Of a stretch of DNA of 64,000 bases, positions 51,346-60,249 are shown piece by piece. Location of the stretch: NCBI RefSeq assembly GCF_001717955.1, contig NZ_CP014168.1, positions 4,371,501-4,435,500 of the forward strand, read 5' to 3'. Position numbers and translations under genes: made by a program. The DNA is from Sphingomonas panacis. GTDB lineage: Bacteria; Pseudomonadota; Alphaproteobacteria; Sphingomonadales; Sphingomonadaceae. Each line of letters begins with the position of its first letter. Within the stretch, counting starts at the first letter, position 1. Under the pieces are notes generated by a model. It saw only the letters and a list, made by a program, of their open reading frames with translations, was not told the DNA's origin and did not search any database.

Positions 51346-51675
51346 ATGAGCACCAACAATGCCTGGGCTTTGCTCGTCTTTTCGGGACTGGTCGATGTGG
51401 CGTGGGCGGCGAGCGTTAAGATGTCGGCGGGCTACACCCGCTTCGGTTGGACGGCCACGTCTATCGTCCTGCTGATCCTTTTCATCGTCTCACTCGGCCG
51501 CGCCCTTCAGGTTCTTCCTGTGGGCTCGGCGTATGCCGTCTGGACCGGGATCGGCGCCGTCGGATCAGTAGCCTTGGGGATCCTGGTGTTCCGGGAGGCG
51601 GCAACGGCAGCACGGCTGATCTGGATTGCGGTCACACTGGTGGGGATCGTCGGCCTCAAGACAACAAGCATGTGA
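51346..51675 (+). CDS. SMR family membrane protein (Gdx/SugE-like), Asp at the coupling site
   Basis: A 109-residue, four-helix small multidrug resistance protein. The order is WALLVFSGLVDVAWAASVKMSAGYTRF (helix 1), then LVLFIVS-type helices and GSAYAVWTGIGAVGSVALGILVFRE, matching the guanidinium exporter/SugE branch. The essential membrane Glu of helix 1 (LLEVVWA in usual members) is Asp here (LVDVAWA). It acts as a dimer exchanging H+ for a cation. It ends 13 bases before pdhA-like gene, so co-transcribed. Confidence 0.82.
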   Translation: MSTNNAWALLVFSGLVDVAWAASVKMSAGYTRFGWTATSIVLLILFIVSLGRALQVLPVGSAYAVWTGIGAVGSVALGILVFREAATAARLIWIAVTLVGIVGLKTTSM

Positions 51676-51688
51676 TCGGAGATCAAGC

Positions 51689-52705
51689 ATGGCAAAGAAC
51701 GCAGTCAAGCCGACCGAGGAAGCCAGTCATCGGACGAGTAACTCCCTGTTCCAAATGGAGGACGACCTCAAAGCCTATGAGCAGATGCTGCTCATCCGGC
51801 GCTTCGAGGAGCGCGCGGGCCAGATGTACGGCGAGGGACTGATCGCAGGTTTCTGCCACCTCTACATCGGCCAGGAGGCGGTGGTTGTGGGCATGCAGAA
51901 GGCGATCGAGAAAGGTGATCAGGTCATCACCGCTTATCGCGACCATGGCCATATGCTCGCCCTCGGTGTCGATCCCGATGTTGTCATGGCGGAGCTGACC
52001 GGCCGCTCGACCGGCATCTCGCACGGCAAGGGCGGGTCCATGCACATGTTCAGTCCCGAACTCGGCTTTTACGGCGGTCACGGCATTGTCGGTGCCCAGG
52101 TGTCGGTCGGGACCGGCCTGGCCTTCGCAAACAAGTACAATGAGAATGATCGAGTATGCCTGACCTACTTCGGCGACGGCGCCGCCAATCAGGGCCAGGT
52201 CTATGAAAGCTTCAACATCGCCAAGATCTGGGACCTGCCCGTAATCTACGTCATCGAAAACAACCGCTACGGCATGGGCACCAGCATCGAGCGGGCATCG
52301 GCAACGACGAACCTCTCGAAGCGCGGCGCTTCGTTCAACATTCCCGGGGAGCAGGTCGATGCGATGGACGTGCGTGCGGTCTATGAAGCCGGCAAGCGCG
52401 CCGTGGATCGTGCCCGCGGTGGCGGCGGACCGTATATTCTCGAGATGTTGACCTACCGCTATCGCGGCCACTCGATGTCCGACCCGGCAAAATATCGCTC
52501 GCGGGACGAGGTCCAGAAGATGAAAACCGAGAACGATCCTATCGAACGAGTGCTGGGCCGCCTTCTCAATGACTGGAACATCTCCCCGGAGGAGGTGAAG
52601 GAGATCGACAAGCGCATAAAGGCGGTCGTCATGAAAGCTGTCGACTTTTCGATCCAAAGTCCTGAGCCGGACCCGAGCGAGCTTTATACGGACGTCTATG
52701 CTTAA
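51689..52705 (+). CDS. Pyruvate dehydrogenase E1 alpha-like subunit, orphan
   Basis: A 338-residue thiamine-diphosphate enzyme subunit. It shows LLIRRFEERAGQMYGEGLIAGFCHLYIGQEAV, YRDHGHMLA, GISHGKGGSMHMF, and the ThDP motif GDGAANQGQVYESFNIAKIWDLPVIYVIENN, with the conserved phosphorylation-loop region TYRYRGHSMSDPAKYRS. All catalytic features appear present. The E1 beta subunit, needed for activity and normally adjacent, is not here; a TauE permease follows instead. The ATG at 51689 follows GGAG. Could pair with a distant beta subunit. Confidence 0.85.
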   Translation: MAKNAVKPTEEASHRTSNSLFQMEDDLKAYEQMLLIRRFEERAGQMYGEGLIAGFCHLYIGQEAVVVGMQKAIEKGDQVITAYRDHGHMLALGVDPDVVMAELTGRSTGISHGKGGSMHMFSPELGFYGGHGIVGAQVSVGTGLAFANKYNENDRVCLTYFGDGAANQGQVYESFNIAKIWDLPVIYVIENNRYGMGTSIERASATTNLSKRGASFNIPGEQVDAMDVRAVYEAGKRAVDRARGGGGPYILEMLTYRYRGHSMSDPAKYRSRDEVQKMKTENDPIERVLGRLLNDWNISPEEVKEIDKRIKAVVMKAVDFSIQSPEPDPSELYTDVYA

Positions 52706-52762
52706 GCTGCGAGGCGGCCTTCGTTTTGCGATGCCGCTGCCCTTTGCCTCCCCTGAAGCCGG

Positions 52763-53488
52763 ATGACAGATCACCTCCTGTCCGTGACGTTCGTCGCGAG
52801 TGCTTTCTTCGCCGCCGGCTTCATCCAGGGTACGCTGGGCTTCGGCTTTCAAGCCATGGCAGCGGGACTGCTCATCCTGCAGCCAGGTTTGGAAATCCCG
52901 ACGGACCTGATCATGCCCGCGGTCATCGTCAATGTCTGGCAGGTCGCGGCGGTGCGCTCATGTCCGATGTTGCTGCGCAGGTTCGGCGCGCTCGGCGCCG
53001 GCATTCTTGCGGGGAGCGCGGCGGTCCGTATGCTTGGCGTCCATGCTGATGGGTTTTGGCACACGGCGTTTGATTTCACGATGCTCGCGACGTCCGCCAC
53101 CGCGCTCCTCTTCAGCGACCGGAAGCTCCCGCCTCAATGGGAACCGCGGCTTTCGCCGATCGTCGGCCTGAGCTCCGGCCTGGCCGGGGGGGTGACAGGG
53201 GTCGCCTTTCCGGCTCTCCTCTATCTTATCATTTTAAAGCTGGACCGTGATGAGCGCGTCGCCGCGCTGGGCTGCTTTTTCATGGCGCTGCTGCCGGCAT
53301 CAATCGTGTTCCCGACAAGCTCCACGAGCGACCATCAAATATCGCTGAATTCCATCTGGCAGATAGCGCCTGTGGCCTTGGGATACGTGTTCGGCAGATT
53401 TGCGTACAGTGAGATGGACGGCCCCATGCTCGGTCGCTGGTACAAACTTGGACTGCTCTTCCTGGGCGCCAATCTGTCATCCATTTGA
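52763..53488 (+). CDS. TauE/SafE family membrane permease
   Basis: A 241-residue integral membrane protein with 7-8 predicted helices. N-terminal ASAFFAAGFIQGTLGFGFQAMAAGLLIL and the second repeat SPIVGLSSGLAGGVTGVAFPALLYL are the duplicated GxxxGxxGxG-type halves of the TauE/SafE/UPF0721 family, which export sulfur compounds or organic acids. It lies 57 bases after the pdhA-like gene, same strand. Confidence 0.82.
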   Translation: MTDHLLSVTFVASAFFAAGFIQGTLGFGFQAMAAGLLILQPGLEIPTDLIMPAVIVNVWQVAAVRSCPMLLRRFGALGAGILAGSAAVRMLGVHADGFWHTAFDFTMLATSATALLFSDRKLPPQWEPRLSPIVGLSSGLAGGVTGVAFPALLYLIILKLDRDERVAALGCFFMALLPASIVFPTSSTSDHQISLNSIWQIAPVALGYVFGRFAYSEMDGPMLGRWYKLGLLFLGANLSSI

Positions 53489-53586
53489 CGGCGAAGCGTG
53501 GCTCGAAAAGTGAGAAGCCGCGCGGAACCAGTTGATCGCCATCTCAGTCAGACGCCCTTAAATTCCTTCGCCAACGTTGAAGTCCA

Positions 53587-54492
53587 TTAAGCGAATTTGG
53601 CCGCGCTCAGGGCATCGACGACCACGCGCACCTTCGGCGCCAGATGGCGAGAGCCTGGCCACAAGATCGAGATCGGCGCTTCTTCCGCCGGCGTCGCAAG
53701 TGGCAGAAGCTCAAGCTCACCCCGTCGAATGTCATCGCCGGCGAGCCAGGTGGAGAGGTAGGCCAGGCCAAGACCGTGGACCGCCGCATCAAGCAACGCT
53801 TCACCATGGCTGATCGTGTGACGAGGCCTCACCGAGACCGGCTGAGCGATGCCATTTTCATCCAAAATCGTCCAGGGTAGCGGGCGCCCATCGCGAGCGA
53901 AGGCGAGGCAGTCGTGGTCTGCAAGATGACCGATCGTGGAGGGCCGGCCGCGACGTTCCAGATAGTTCGGCGCTGCGCAGACGACGGAGCGTTGCCATGC
54001 GATGCGCCGACCGACCAGATGGGCGTGGTCGCCCGGGTCGCCAAGCCGGACGACAAGATCGATGCCTTCCTCGATCAAATCCACTCGGCGATCCGTAAAC
54101 GACACATCGAGATCAAGCGCAGGATGGGTCGCAAGGAGCTGAATGAGCACCGGCATGCAGTGTAGTCTTCCGAACGACACCGGCAGATTGATCCGTACCT
54201 TGCCGGAAACGAGCCGCTGCCGCGACGCCAACAGAGCCTCCGCCGTGTCGAGTTCCTCCAACACCTTCCGGCAACTCTCATAATAAGCCTGCCCTACCGG
54301 GGTGAGGCTCAGGCTGCGGGTCGTACGATGCAGCAACTGCGCGCCGAGGCGCGCCTCCAATCGAGCGACCATTTTCCCCGTCGCGGATTTGGACAACCCC
54401 ATGCGGTCTGCAGCCGCCGTGAAGCTTCCGGTTTCCACGCTGTGCACGAAGGCGCTGATGCCCTGAAGCTGAGAATGCAAATTGATGCTCAT
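53587..54492 (-). CDS. LysR family transcriptional regulator
   Basis: A 301-residue LysR protein: HTH in [56 protein letters not shown], effector domain with [30 protein letters not shown] and [21 protein letters not shown]. Start ATG 54492; the frame open to 54723 is a shadow. Divergent from the oxidoreductase at 54596 with a 103-base gap, so it most likely regulates that gene. Confidence 0.88.
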   Translation of the reverse strand: MSINLHSQLQGISAFVHSVETGSFTAAADRMGLSKSATGKMVARLEARLGAQLLHRTTRSLSLTPVGQAYYESCRKVLEELDTAEALLASRQRLVSGKVRINLPVSFGRLHCMPVLIQLLATHPALDLDVSFTDRRVDLIEEGIDLVVRLGDPGDHAHLVGRRIAWQRSVVCAAPNYLERRGRPSTIGHLADHDCLAFARDGRPLPWTILDENGIAQPVSVRPRHTISHGEALLDAAVHGLGLAYLSTWLAGDDIRRGELELLPLATPAEEAPISILWPGSRHLAPKVRVVVDALSAAKFA

Positions 54493-54595
54493 CGATTGGC
54501 GAATTCCTGGAGGAGATGATCTGCCATTATATCGCGATACACGCCGCCATGTCGTCAATATCGTTCGTTCCTCACGAAGGTGGAAAGGACCAACA

Positions 54596-55633
54596 ATGGC
54601 CGAGACAATGCACCGATGGCAGTTGCCCGCGTTCGGAATAGACAAGCTGGAGCTCGTGGAAGCGCCGATCCCCGAACCCGGCCGGGGCGAGTTGCTCGTA
54701 CGAGTCTCGGCCGTGTCCCTCAATTATCGGGACAAGCTCGTCATCGAGGGGGATCTATTGCCCCTGGCGCCGGTGATGCCGTTCACGCCAGTTTCGGACA
54801 TGGCTGGTGAGGTCGTTGCAGTCGGTGCGGGTGTCTCGCGCTTCCGGTCGGGTGACCGTGTCGTCGGCAATTTCTGGACGACATGGCTCGATGGAGAGGC
54901 CCCGCCGGACATGTCTCGGCACGGCAGATCACTTGGTGGGCCGCTGCCGGGCATGTTGGCGCAGTATGTCCTCCTGCATGAGGATATCGCCGTCGCCACA
55001 CCCGCCTCTCTCACCGATAAGGAAGCCTCGACCCTTCCGGTCGCCGCGTTGACGGCCTGGTTCGCGCTCGTCGAAAACGGCCGCATCAAGCCCGGCCAGA
55101 CCGTTCTGGTGCAGGGCACAGGCGGCGTCGCGCTATTCGGGCTGCAGATTGCGCGTGCGTCGGGCGCGAAGGTCATTGTCACCTCGCGCAGCGCCGCAAA
55201 GCTGGAACGCGCGAAGGCGCTCGGAGCCTGGGGCGTCATCGATACAGCAGCCAAGCCGCAATGGTCGGATGTCGCGCTCGACCTGACGGGCGGGCGCGGT
55301 GTCGACCATGTTCTCGAGCTGATCGGCGGCGATAACATCGCTCAATCAACCGCAGCCCTCGCCAGCGGCGGCCGGATTTCGCAGGTCGGCTTCCTCAAGG
55401 ATGCCGAAATAGTCCTGTCGGTCGTGCCGATGATGCTGAAGCGAGCGGTCCTTCAGGGCGTCACGGTTGGCCATAGGAGGGCCTTCGAGGACATGGTGCA
55501 AGCGTTCGATACGCTGGCGATGAAGCCGGTGATCGATCGGACCTATCCCTTTGCCGAGGTCCGAGCAGCATTCGACCACCTTGAGCGCGGCCCGTTCGGC
55601 AAGGTGGTGATCGACATCGGCAAGGGAGGCTGA
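54596..55633 (+). CDS. Medium-chain zinc-independent alcohol dehydrogenase/quinone reductase-like protein
   Basis: A 345-residue MDR protein. GroES-like domain [42 protein letters not shown]; Rossmann motif [21 protein letters not shown]-terminal [25 protein letters not shown]. No structural-zinc Cys cluster. ATG 54596 follows AAAGGACC. Divergent LysR gene likely controls it. A stem-loop (GGTTGCCGG/CCGGCAACC, 55775-55798) lies downstream. Confidence 0.84.
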   Translation: MAETMHRWQLPAFGIDKLELVEAPIPEPGRGELLVRVSAVSLNYRDKLVIEGDLLPLAPVMPFTPVSDMAGEVVAVGAGVSRFRSGDRVVGNFWTTWLDGEAPPDMSRHGRSLGGPLPGMLAQYVLLHEDIAVATPASLTDKEASTLPVAALTAWFALVENGRIKPGQTVLVQGTGGVALFGLQIARASGAKVIVTSRSAAKLERAKALGAWGVIDTAAKPQWSDVALDLTGGRGVDHVLELIGGDNIAQSTAALASGGRISQVGFLKDAEIVLSVVPMMLKRAVLQGVTVGHRRAFEDMVQAFDTLAMKPVIDRTYPFAEVRAAFDHLERGPFGKVVIDIGKGG

Positions 55634-55774
55634 TGCGGAGGGCGACCGCCGCTACTGCGCGCGCGGTGAACGCGTCTTGCTGAAAAGTGCCCAGATGTAT
55701 TGAGCGGGGAGATATGCTCGGCCGAGGAGACTCGAGATACCGGCAAATCGTTGCGACGTAACGCCATCTCGCTT

Positions 55775-55798
55775 GGTTGCCGGGCACGGCCGGCAACC
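55775..55798 (+). terminator. Hairpin downstream of the reductase gene
   Basis: A 9-bp perfect stem GGTTGCCGG/CCGGCAACC with a GCACGG loop, about 140 bases after the stop. No T-run. Also lies just past the 3' end of the LysR fragment on the other strand. Confidence 0.45.
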
Positions 55799-55833
55799 GC
55801 AGACATCGATCCCCAATGGCGCCGATTGGAGCT

Positions 55834-56103
55834 TCAGCCGGTCCATTCCACCCTTCCCCGTCCCGCCAAGAAGTCGAGTCGGGCGCGCACGCGGGAAGGA
55901 AACGGGCCGCCCTGCCCGATATGGATCGCGTGGAAATCCTCACGATCGCCCGGATTGAGATGATCGAGCACGGGAACCAGACGCCCTGCGGCGATATCGT
56001 CGCGGATCGTGAGATCGGCGAGACGGGCAATGCCAGCCCCGCCGAGGGCGACCTGACGCAAGGCTTTACCCTCGCTCGCCTGAACAGCCCGACCACGGGA
56101 ACG
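55834..56103 (-). pseudogene. LysR regulator, C-terminal fragment
   Basis: On the minus strand the frame reads RSRGRAVQASEGKALRQVALGGAGIARLADLTIRDDIAAGRLVPVLD..., the last third of a LysR effector-binding domain (GxALRQxALxGxGIARL and AAGRLVPVL). The frame has no HTH and homology ends at about 56103. It faces an equally truncated aldo/keto reductase on the other strand, 4 bases away. Confidence 0.75.
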
Positions 56104-56107
56104 ACAA

Positions 56108-56299
56108 CCGTCCTCCGTCATCATCGGTGCGCGCGACGAATACCAGCTTCGCTACAATCTTGGCGCCGTGGGCTGGACGTTGTCGGCGGAACAGATCGCC
56201 CAGCTTGACAGGGCCAGTGCCGTCACAGCACCCTACCCCCACTTCCCCTATCGGCGGCAGGAGGGCTTCGCGCGGATCAATCCGCCGCTTGCCGCATAA
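56108..56299 (+). pseudogene. Aldo/keto reductase, C-terminal fragment
   Basis: From 56108 the plus strand reads PSSVIIGARDEYQLRYNLGAVGWTLSAEQIAQLDRAS...FPYRRQEGFARINPPLAA, the last 63 residues of an aldo/keto reductase, including the NADPH-binding VIIGAR segment and the C-terminal loop. The barrel and catalytic Tyr/Lys/His are absent. The original gene was presumably divergent from the LysR gene. Confidence 0.78.
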
Positions 56300-56337
56300 G
56301 CACCGCCGCCCCGCGAGCCAGAGGGACCCCGCGCCTC

Positions 56338-57030
56338 ATGGGTAAACCGATGAAACTGCTTCTCGTCCCCGGCTTTATGTTGGACGCCGATCTCTGGACC
56401 GACCTGCGGCCGGGCCTCGACGCGATGGGAGAGGTCATCGATGTCGATACCACGCGGGACACATCGATTGCTGCGATGGCCCACCGAGCGCTTATCGCGA
56501 CGGAAGGGCCGGTCATCGTCGTTGGCTTTTCGATGGGGGGCTATGTCGCCCGCGAGATCGCCTATCAGGCGCCGGGACGGGTGAAGGCGCTTTTGCTTGT
56601 CGCCACCTCAGCGGAGCCCGACGGTCCCCTTCTCAGGGAGACGCGGCGTCCCACGGGTGGCAAGGTACCACCATTTCGTCGCCTGAGCCGCCGCGCGATC
56701 GAGCGGTCACTGTCGCCGCGCTGTCGCACAGACGCAATGATCGAGCGCGTTCAGCGCATGAGTGAAAGGCTCGGCCCGGACGTCTTCGCGCGTCAGTCCA
56801 GCATCCAAAGAGCAGGCGATGCAGCTCGGCTGCGCGAAATCGACTGTCCCACCGCCATCCTCGCGGCCGGCGCCGATGAACTCCGCAGCGTGACGGAGAG
56901 CGAAGCGTTGCGGGACGGCATTGCGGGCTCGGTACTTACCATCGTCGAGGGCGCGGGCCACCTCCTTCCCTTGGAGCAACCGGCTACAGTGATCGCGGCA
57001 TTGCCCGCCTTGATAGCGCCTCTTCGTTGA
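56338..57030 (+). CDS. Alpha/beta hydrolase
   Basis: A 230-residue alpha/beta hydrolase. The start KLLLVPGFMLDADLW, nucleophile elbow VVGFSMGGYVAREIA, acid in AGADELRSV and His in EGAGHLLPLE make a complete triad. It resembles small esterases/hydrolases of the MhpC-type superfamily without a large cap. The start may be ATG 56338 or 56350; neither has a strong site. Substrate unknown. Confidence 0.8.
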   Translation: MGKPMKLLLVPGFMLDADLWTDLRPGLDAMGEVIDVDTTRDTSIAAMAHRALIATEGPVIVVGFSMGGYVAREIAYQAPGRVKALLLVATSAEPDGPLLRETRRPTGGKVPPFRRLSRRAIERSLSPRCRTDAMIERVQRMSERLGPDVFARQSSIQRAGDAARLREIDCPTAILAAGADELRSVTESEALRDGIAGSVLTIVEGAGHLLPLEQPATVIAALPALIAPLR

Positions 57031-57485
57031 GCCTCAGGTGCGTCGAATGGCACTTCGCAGAAAACGGGCAAAATACGTTTAGACGATCCGCACGGTCTGA
57101 AGCGGGAACGGCAACGAGTGGTGGAAAGTGCGCGGACCGGTTTTGGTGATCGACCCCGCCGGAATAGTCCTTCAGCTTTAGCCGCATCGCCTGACCGCAT
57201 GCGACCAGGTATTGCCGCTCACATGAGTGGGTCCGAACGTCCGGATTCGCCGGAAGCCGCCAACTGATCGCCGCTAAGCCGCCAGACAGTAAGCGCCGCT
57301 CAGATTGTCGTTCAATCAGTCACTCCCGCTCCCGACATCGGGCGCGTGGGGTTTGTGTGCTCGTCCCAATTCTCCATCACCGATTCGCAATTTCGGGAAA
57401 ACACAATCGGGAACAGGTCTCGGAAGAGCCAAGCCTGTCGCCGGGTGCCTGCGCATGCAGTCACCCGCTAACCCGGCATCACGTT
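57031..57485. other. 455-base gap before the IS1182-family element
   Basis: No gene, repeat or RNA is convincing here. A minus-strand frame (RLKLKDYSGGVDHQNRSAHFPPL, around 57100-57180) might be a relic but matches nothing that I recognise. Confidence 0.4.
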
Positions 57486-59139
57486 CGAGACCGTCCGAAA
57501 ACGCGGATCATGATTCCCGTGCGCATCGCGGCGGTGTAATCTTCTGGCATGGCGTACATCGAGGGACATGCTCGGGACCAGGCGCTGCTGCTGCCGCCGT
57601 CGGTCGAGGACTATGTGGCGGCGGACAACCCGGTGCGGTTCATCGACGCCTTCGTCGACGATCTTGATCTGGGCGCTGCCGGTTTCCAGCGCGCACGGCC
57701 GAAGGCGACGGGGCGGCCCGGTTACGATCCGGCCGACATGCTCAAGCTCTACCTCTACGGTTACCTCAACCGGTTGCGGTCGAGCCGACGCCTGGCGGCG
57801 GAGGCGGGCCGCAATCTGGAGCTGATCTGGCTGCTGCGCGGGGTGCGGCCGGACTTCCGGACCATCGCCGACTTTCGCCGCGACAACCGGGGTGCGTTCA
57901 AGGCGGTGTTCCGCGCCTTCGTCCTGCTGTGCCGCAAGCTGGACCTGTTCGGGCGCGAGTTGCTGGCGGTGGACGGCACGCGGCTGAAGGCGGTGAACAG
58001 CCGGGCGCGCAACTTCAGCCGCGAACGGCTGGCGAGGTATCTTGCTGCGACCGACGCACGGCTCGAGCGCTATCTGGCGGAGCTGGACCAGATCGACCGT
58101 GGCGAGGATGGTGCCGGCACCGGTCGCGGCGAGGCGCTGGCGGTGAAGATCGCCCGGCTGCGCGAACAGCGCCAGGCCAGCGCGGCGCTGCTGGGCCAGT
58201 TGCAGGCCAGCGGCGAAGGGCAGATCTCGCTCACCGATCCCGACGCCCGCCTCATGGTCGCGCATTCCAAGGTCACGGTCGGCTATAATGCCCAGGTCGC
58301 GGTCGACGCGAAGCATAGCCTGATCGTCGAACAGCACGTCACCAACGCCTGCAACGACATGGGCCTGCTCACGCCCACCGCCGGCGCGGCGATGGAGGTG
58401 CTCGGGGTCGAGCGGATCGATGCCGTCGCCGACATGGGGTATCACTCAGGCGACGATATCGTCGCGTGCGAGGCGGCCGGCATCACGCCGTACATTCCCC
58501 GCCCGCATCGTGGCACCGCCACCGGCAACGGCCTCTTTCCCAAGGAGCGGTTCCGTTACGATCCCGTGGCCGACGCCTATCACTGCCCCGGCGGGCAGGT
58601 GCTGGATACCCGCTACGCTTCGGTGACGCGCGGGCATCTGTCGGTCCAGTATTCCAGCCCTGCCGCGTGCGCCGGCTGCCAGATCAAGGCGCGCTGTACC
58701 AAGGGCCGCTGGCGCCGCATCAATCGCGGCGAGCACGAGGCGGTCATCGAACGCATGGCCGAACGCCTCGCGAAGCGGCCGGGCATCCTCACCATCCGCA
58801 AGTCCACGGTCGAACACCCGTTCGGCTCGATCAAGCAGTGGATGAACCAGGGGGCATTCCTGATGCGCGGACTGGAGAAGGTCCGCGCCGAGTTCAGCCT
58901 GACGGCACTGGCCTACAATATGAGGCGCGCCATCACCCTCATCGGCGTGCTGGGGTTGATCCGGGCGGTACAGGCTTGAGCTGGAAGCCCGAACGCCTCG
59001 TCATTACGCCCTACACGGCCAGACAGGACACTTATCTCGGCCTCTCCGCCGCATAGATGTCGAAGATACCGGATCTCCAGCCAATTTACCGCCCGGCGCC
59101 CATACCGCCGCGCTGATAGACAGTTTTCGGACGGTCTCG
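57486..59139 (+). mobile_element. IS1182-family insertion sequence
   Basis: A 1,654-base element bounded by perfect 17-bp inverted repeats, CGAGACCGTCCGAAAAC (57486-57502) and its complement (59123-59139), with one full-length transposase. No matching target duplication is apparent next to the ends. Confidence 0.87.
57549..58979 (+). CDS. IS1182-family transposase
   Basis: A 476-residue DDE transposase: N-terminal domain YVAADNPVRFIDAFVDDLDL and GRPGYDPADMLKLYLYGYLNRLRSSRRL; catalytic Asp in LLAVDGTRLKAVNS; Asp in AVADMGYHSGDDI; C-terminal Cys-cluster CAGCQIKARCTKG; and Glu in STVEHPFGSIKQWMN. Full length, no frameshift. Confidence 0.92.
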   Translation: MAYIEGHARDQALLLPPSVEDYVAADNPVRFIDAFVDDLDLGAAGFQRARPKATGRPGYDPADMLKLYLYGYLNRLRSSRRLAAEAGRNLELIWLLRGVRPDFRTIADFRRDNRGAFKAVFRAFVLLCRKLDLFGRELLAVDGTRLKAVNSRARNFSRERLARYLAATDARLERYLAELDQIDRGEDGAGTGRGEALAVKIARLREQRQASAALLGQLQASGEGQISLTDPDARLMVAHSKVTVGYNAQVAVDAKHSLIVEQHVTNACNDMGLLTPTAGAAMEVLGVERIDAVADMGYHSGDDIVACEAAGITPYIPRPHRGTATGNGLFPKERFRYDPVADAYHCPGGQVLDTRYASVTRGHLSVQYSSPAACAGCQIKARCTKGRWRRINRGEHEAVIERMAERLAKRPGILTIRKSTVEHPFGSIKQWMNQGAFLMRGLEKVRAEFSLTALAYNMRRAITLIGVLGLIRAVQA

Positions 59140-59192
59140 TTCCCAATCAGGAAAAGCGCAACTCACCACTCGCACGATAAGCCGAGAGCGTT

Positions 59193-60044
59193 TCAGCCTT
59201 TAAAGACGACCGTCTTCCTGCCGTTCCGAATAACCCTGTGCGCCACATGCCAGGCAACGGCCTGCCCAAGAACCTGATTCTCGACCTCGCGGCCCTTGCG
59301 AATGAGATCGTCCGGTGAATCCTCATGGGTCACGCTTTCGACGCCTTGGTGGATGATCGGCCCCTCATCCAGATCGGCGGTGACGTAGTGTGCGGTTGCG
59401 CCGATCATCTTCACACCGTGGGCGTGAGCCTGATGATAGGGTTTCGCGCCTTTGAAGCTGGGCAGGAAGCTGTGATGAATGTTGATGCAGCGGCCTGACA
59501 GATGCGCAGCCAGGTCATCCGACAGGATCTGCATGTAGCGTGCGAGCACGACCAGCTCGGCGCCGCTGTCCTTAACCAGAGCCTTGATGCTGGCTTCCTG
59601 CTGCGCCTTGGTGTCGGGCGTGACCGGCAGATGGTGAAAGGGAATGTCCCGGATGTCGGTTGCCGTCAGCGCGGCGGCCGGATGGTTCGATGCGATCCCG
59701 ACGATCTCGATCGGGATCTCCCCGATCCTCACCTTATAGAGCAGGTGCGCCAGGCAATGATCGAACTTCGACACGAGGATCAGGACTTTGACGGGCTGGT
59801 TTGTCGGCACCAGCTTCCAATCCATGTCGAACCCTTCGCCGAGTGTCGCGACCGCATCCGCCAGCACGGCTTGATCGCACCCGCTTTCGAAGACGACGCG
59901 GAGGAAGAAGCGGCCCGTCTCACGATCCTCGAACTGCCGGGATTCGAGGATGTTGCCGTCATTTTCGAAGATGATCCTGCTGACGCTGTAAACGATGCCG
60001 GGACGGTCAGGACAGTCGATGACCAGCGTGTAGGATCGTGACAT
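59193..60044 (-). CDS. purU: Formyltetrahydrofolate deformylase
   Basis: A 283-residue PurU that hydrolyses 10-formyl-THF to formate and THF. N-terminal ACT domain (SYTLVIDCPDRPGIVYSVSRIIFENDGNI), then a formyltransferase-fold domain with VKVLILVSKFDHCLAHLLY, the catalytic region CINIHHSFLPSFKGAKPYHQA and the Asp in HYVTADLDEGPIIHQ. Divergent from the MTHFR-like gene at 60250. In sphingomonads this pair accompanies C1-generating catabolism such as O-demethylation, where THF must be regenerated. Confidence 0.92.
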   Translation of the reverse strand: MSRSYTLVIDCPDRPGIVYSVSRIIFENDGNILESRQFEDRETGRFFLRVVFESGCDQAVLADAVATLGEGFDMDWKLVPTNQPVKVLILVSKFDHCLAHLLYKVRIGEIPIEIVGIASNHPAAALTATDIRDIPFHHLPVTPDTKAQQEASIKALVKDSGAELVVLARYMQILSDDLAAHLSGRCINIHHSFLPSFKGAKPYHQAHAHGVKMIGATAHYVTADLDEGPIIHQGVESVTHEDSPDDLIRKGREVENQVLGQAVAWHVAHRVIRNGRKTVVFKG

Positions 60045-60249
60045 TCGCTGTGCTCCGGAAGCGTTGCTGGCGAGGAAGGAAGGCGTCCGCTTACGGTGTC
60101 ACCCCATATTCGTCCATTGCTCCTCCGTGCGAGAACAGAGCATAGGTCACGACCTCGCGGATGATCGCAGGCGCGAACATGGAAACGCGGCCCATTGAGG
60201 CTAGGAGCGCGCGCGGTGTCAGCCGGCCACCCTCTGCATATAGAAGACG

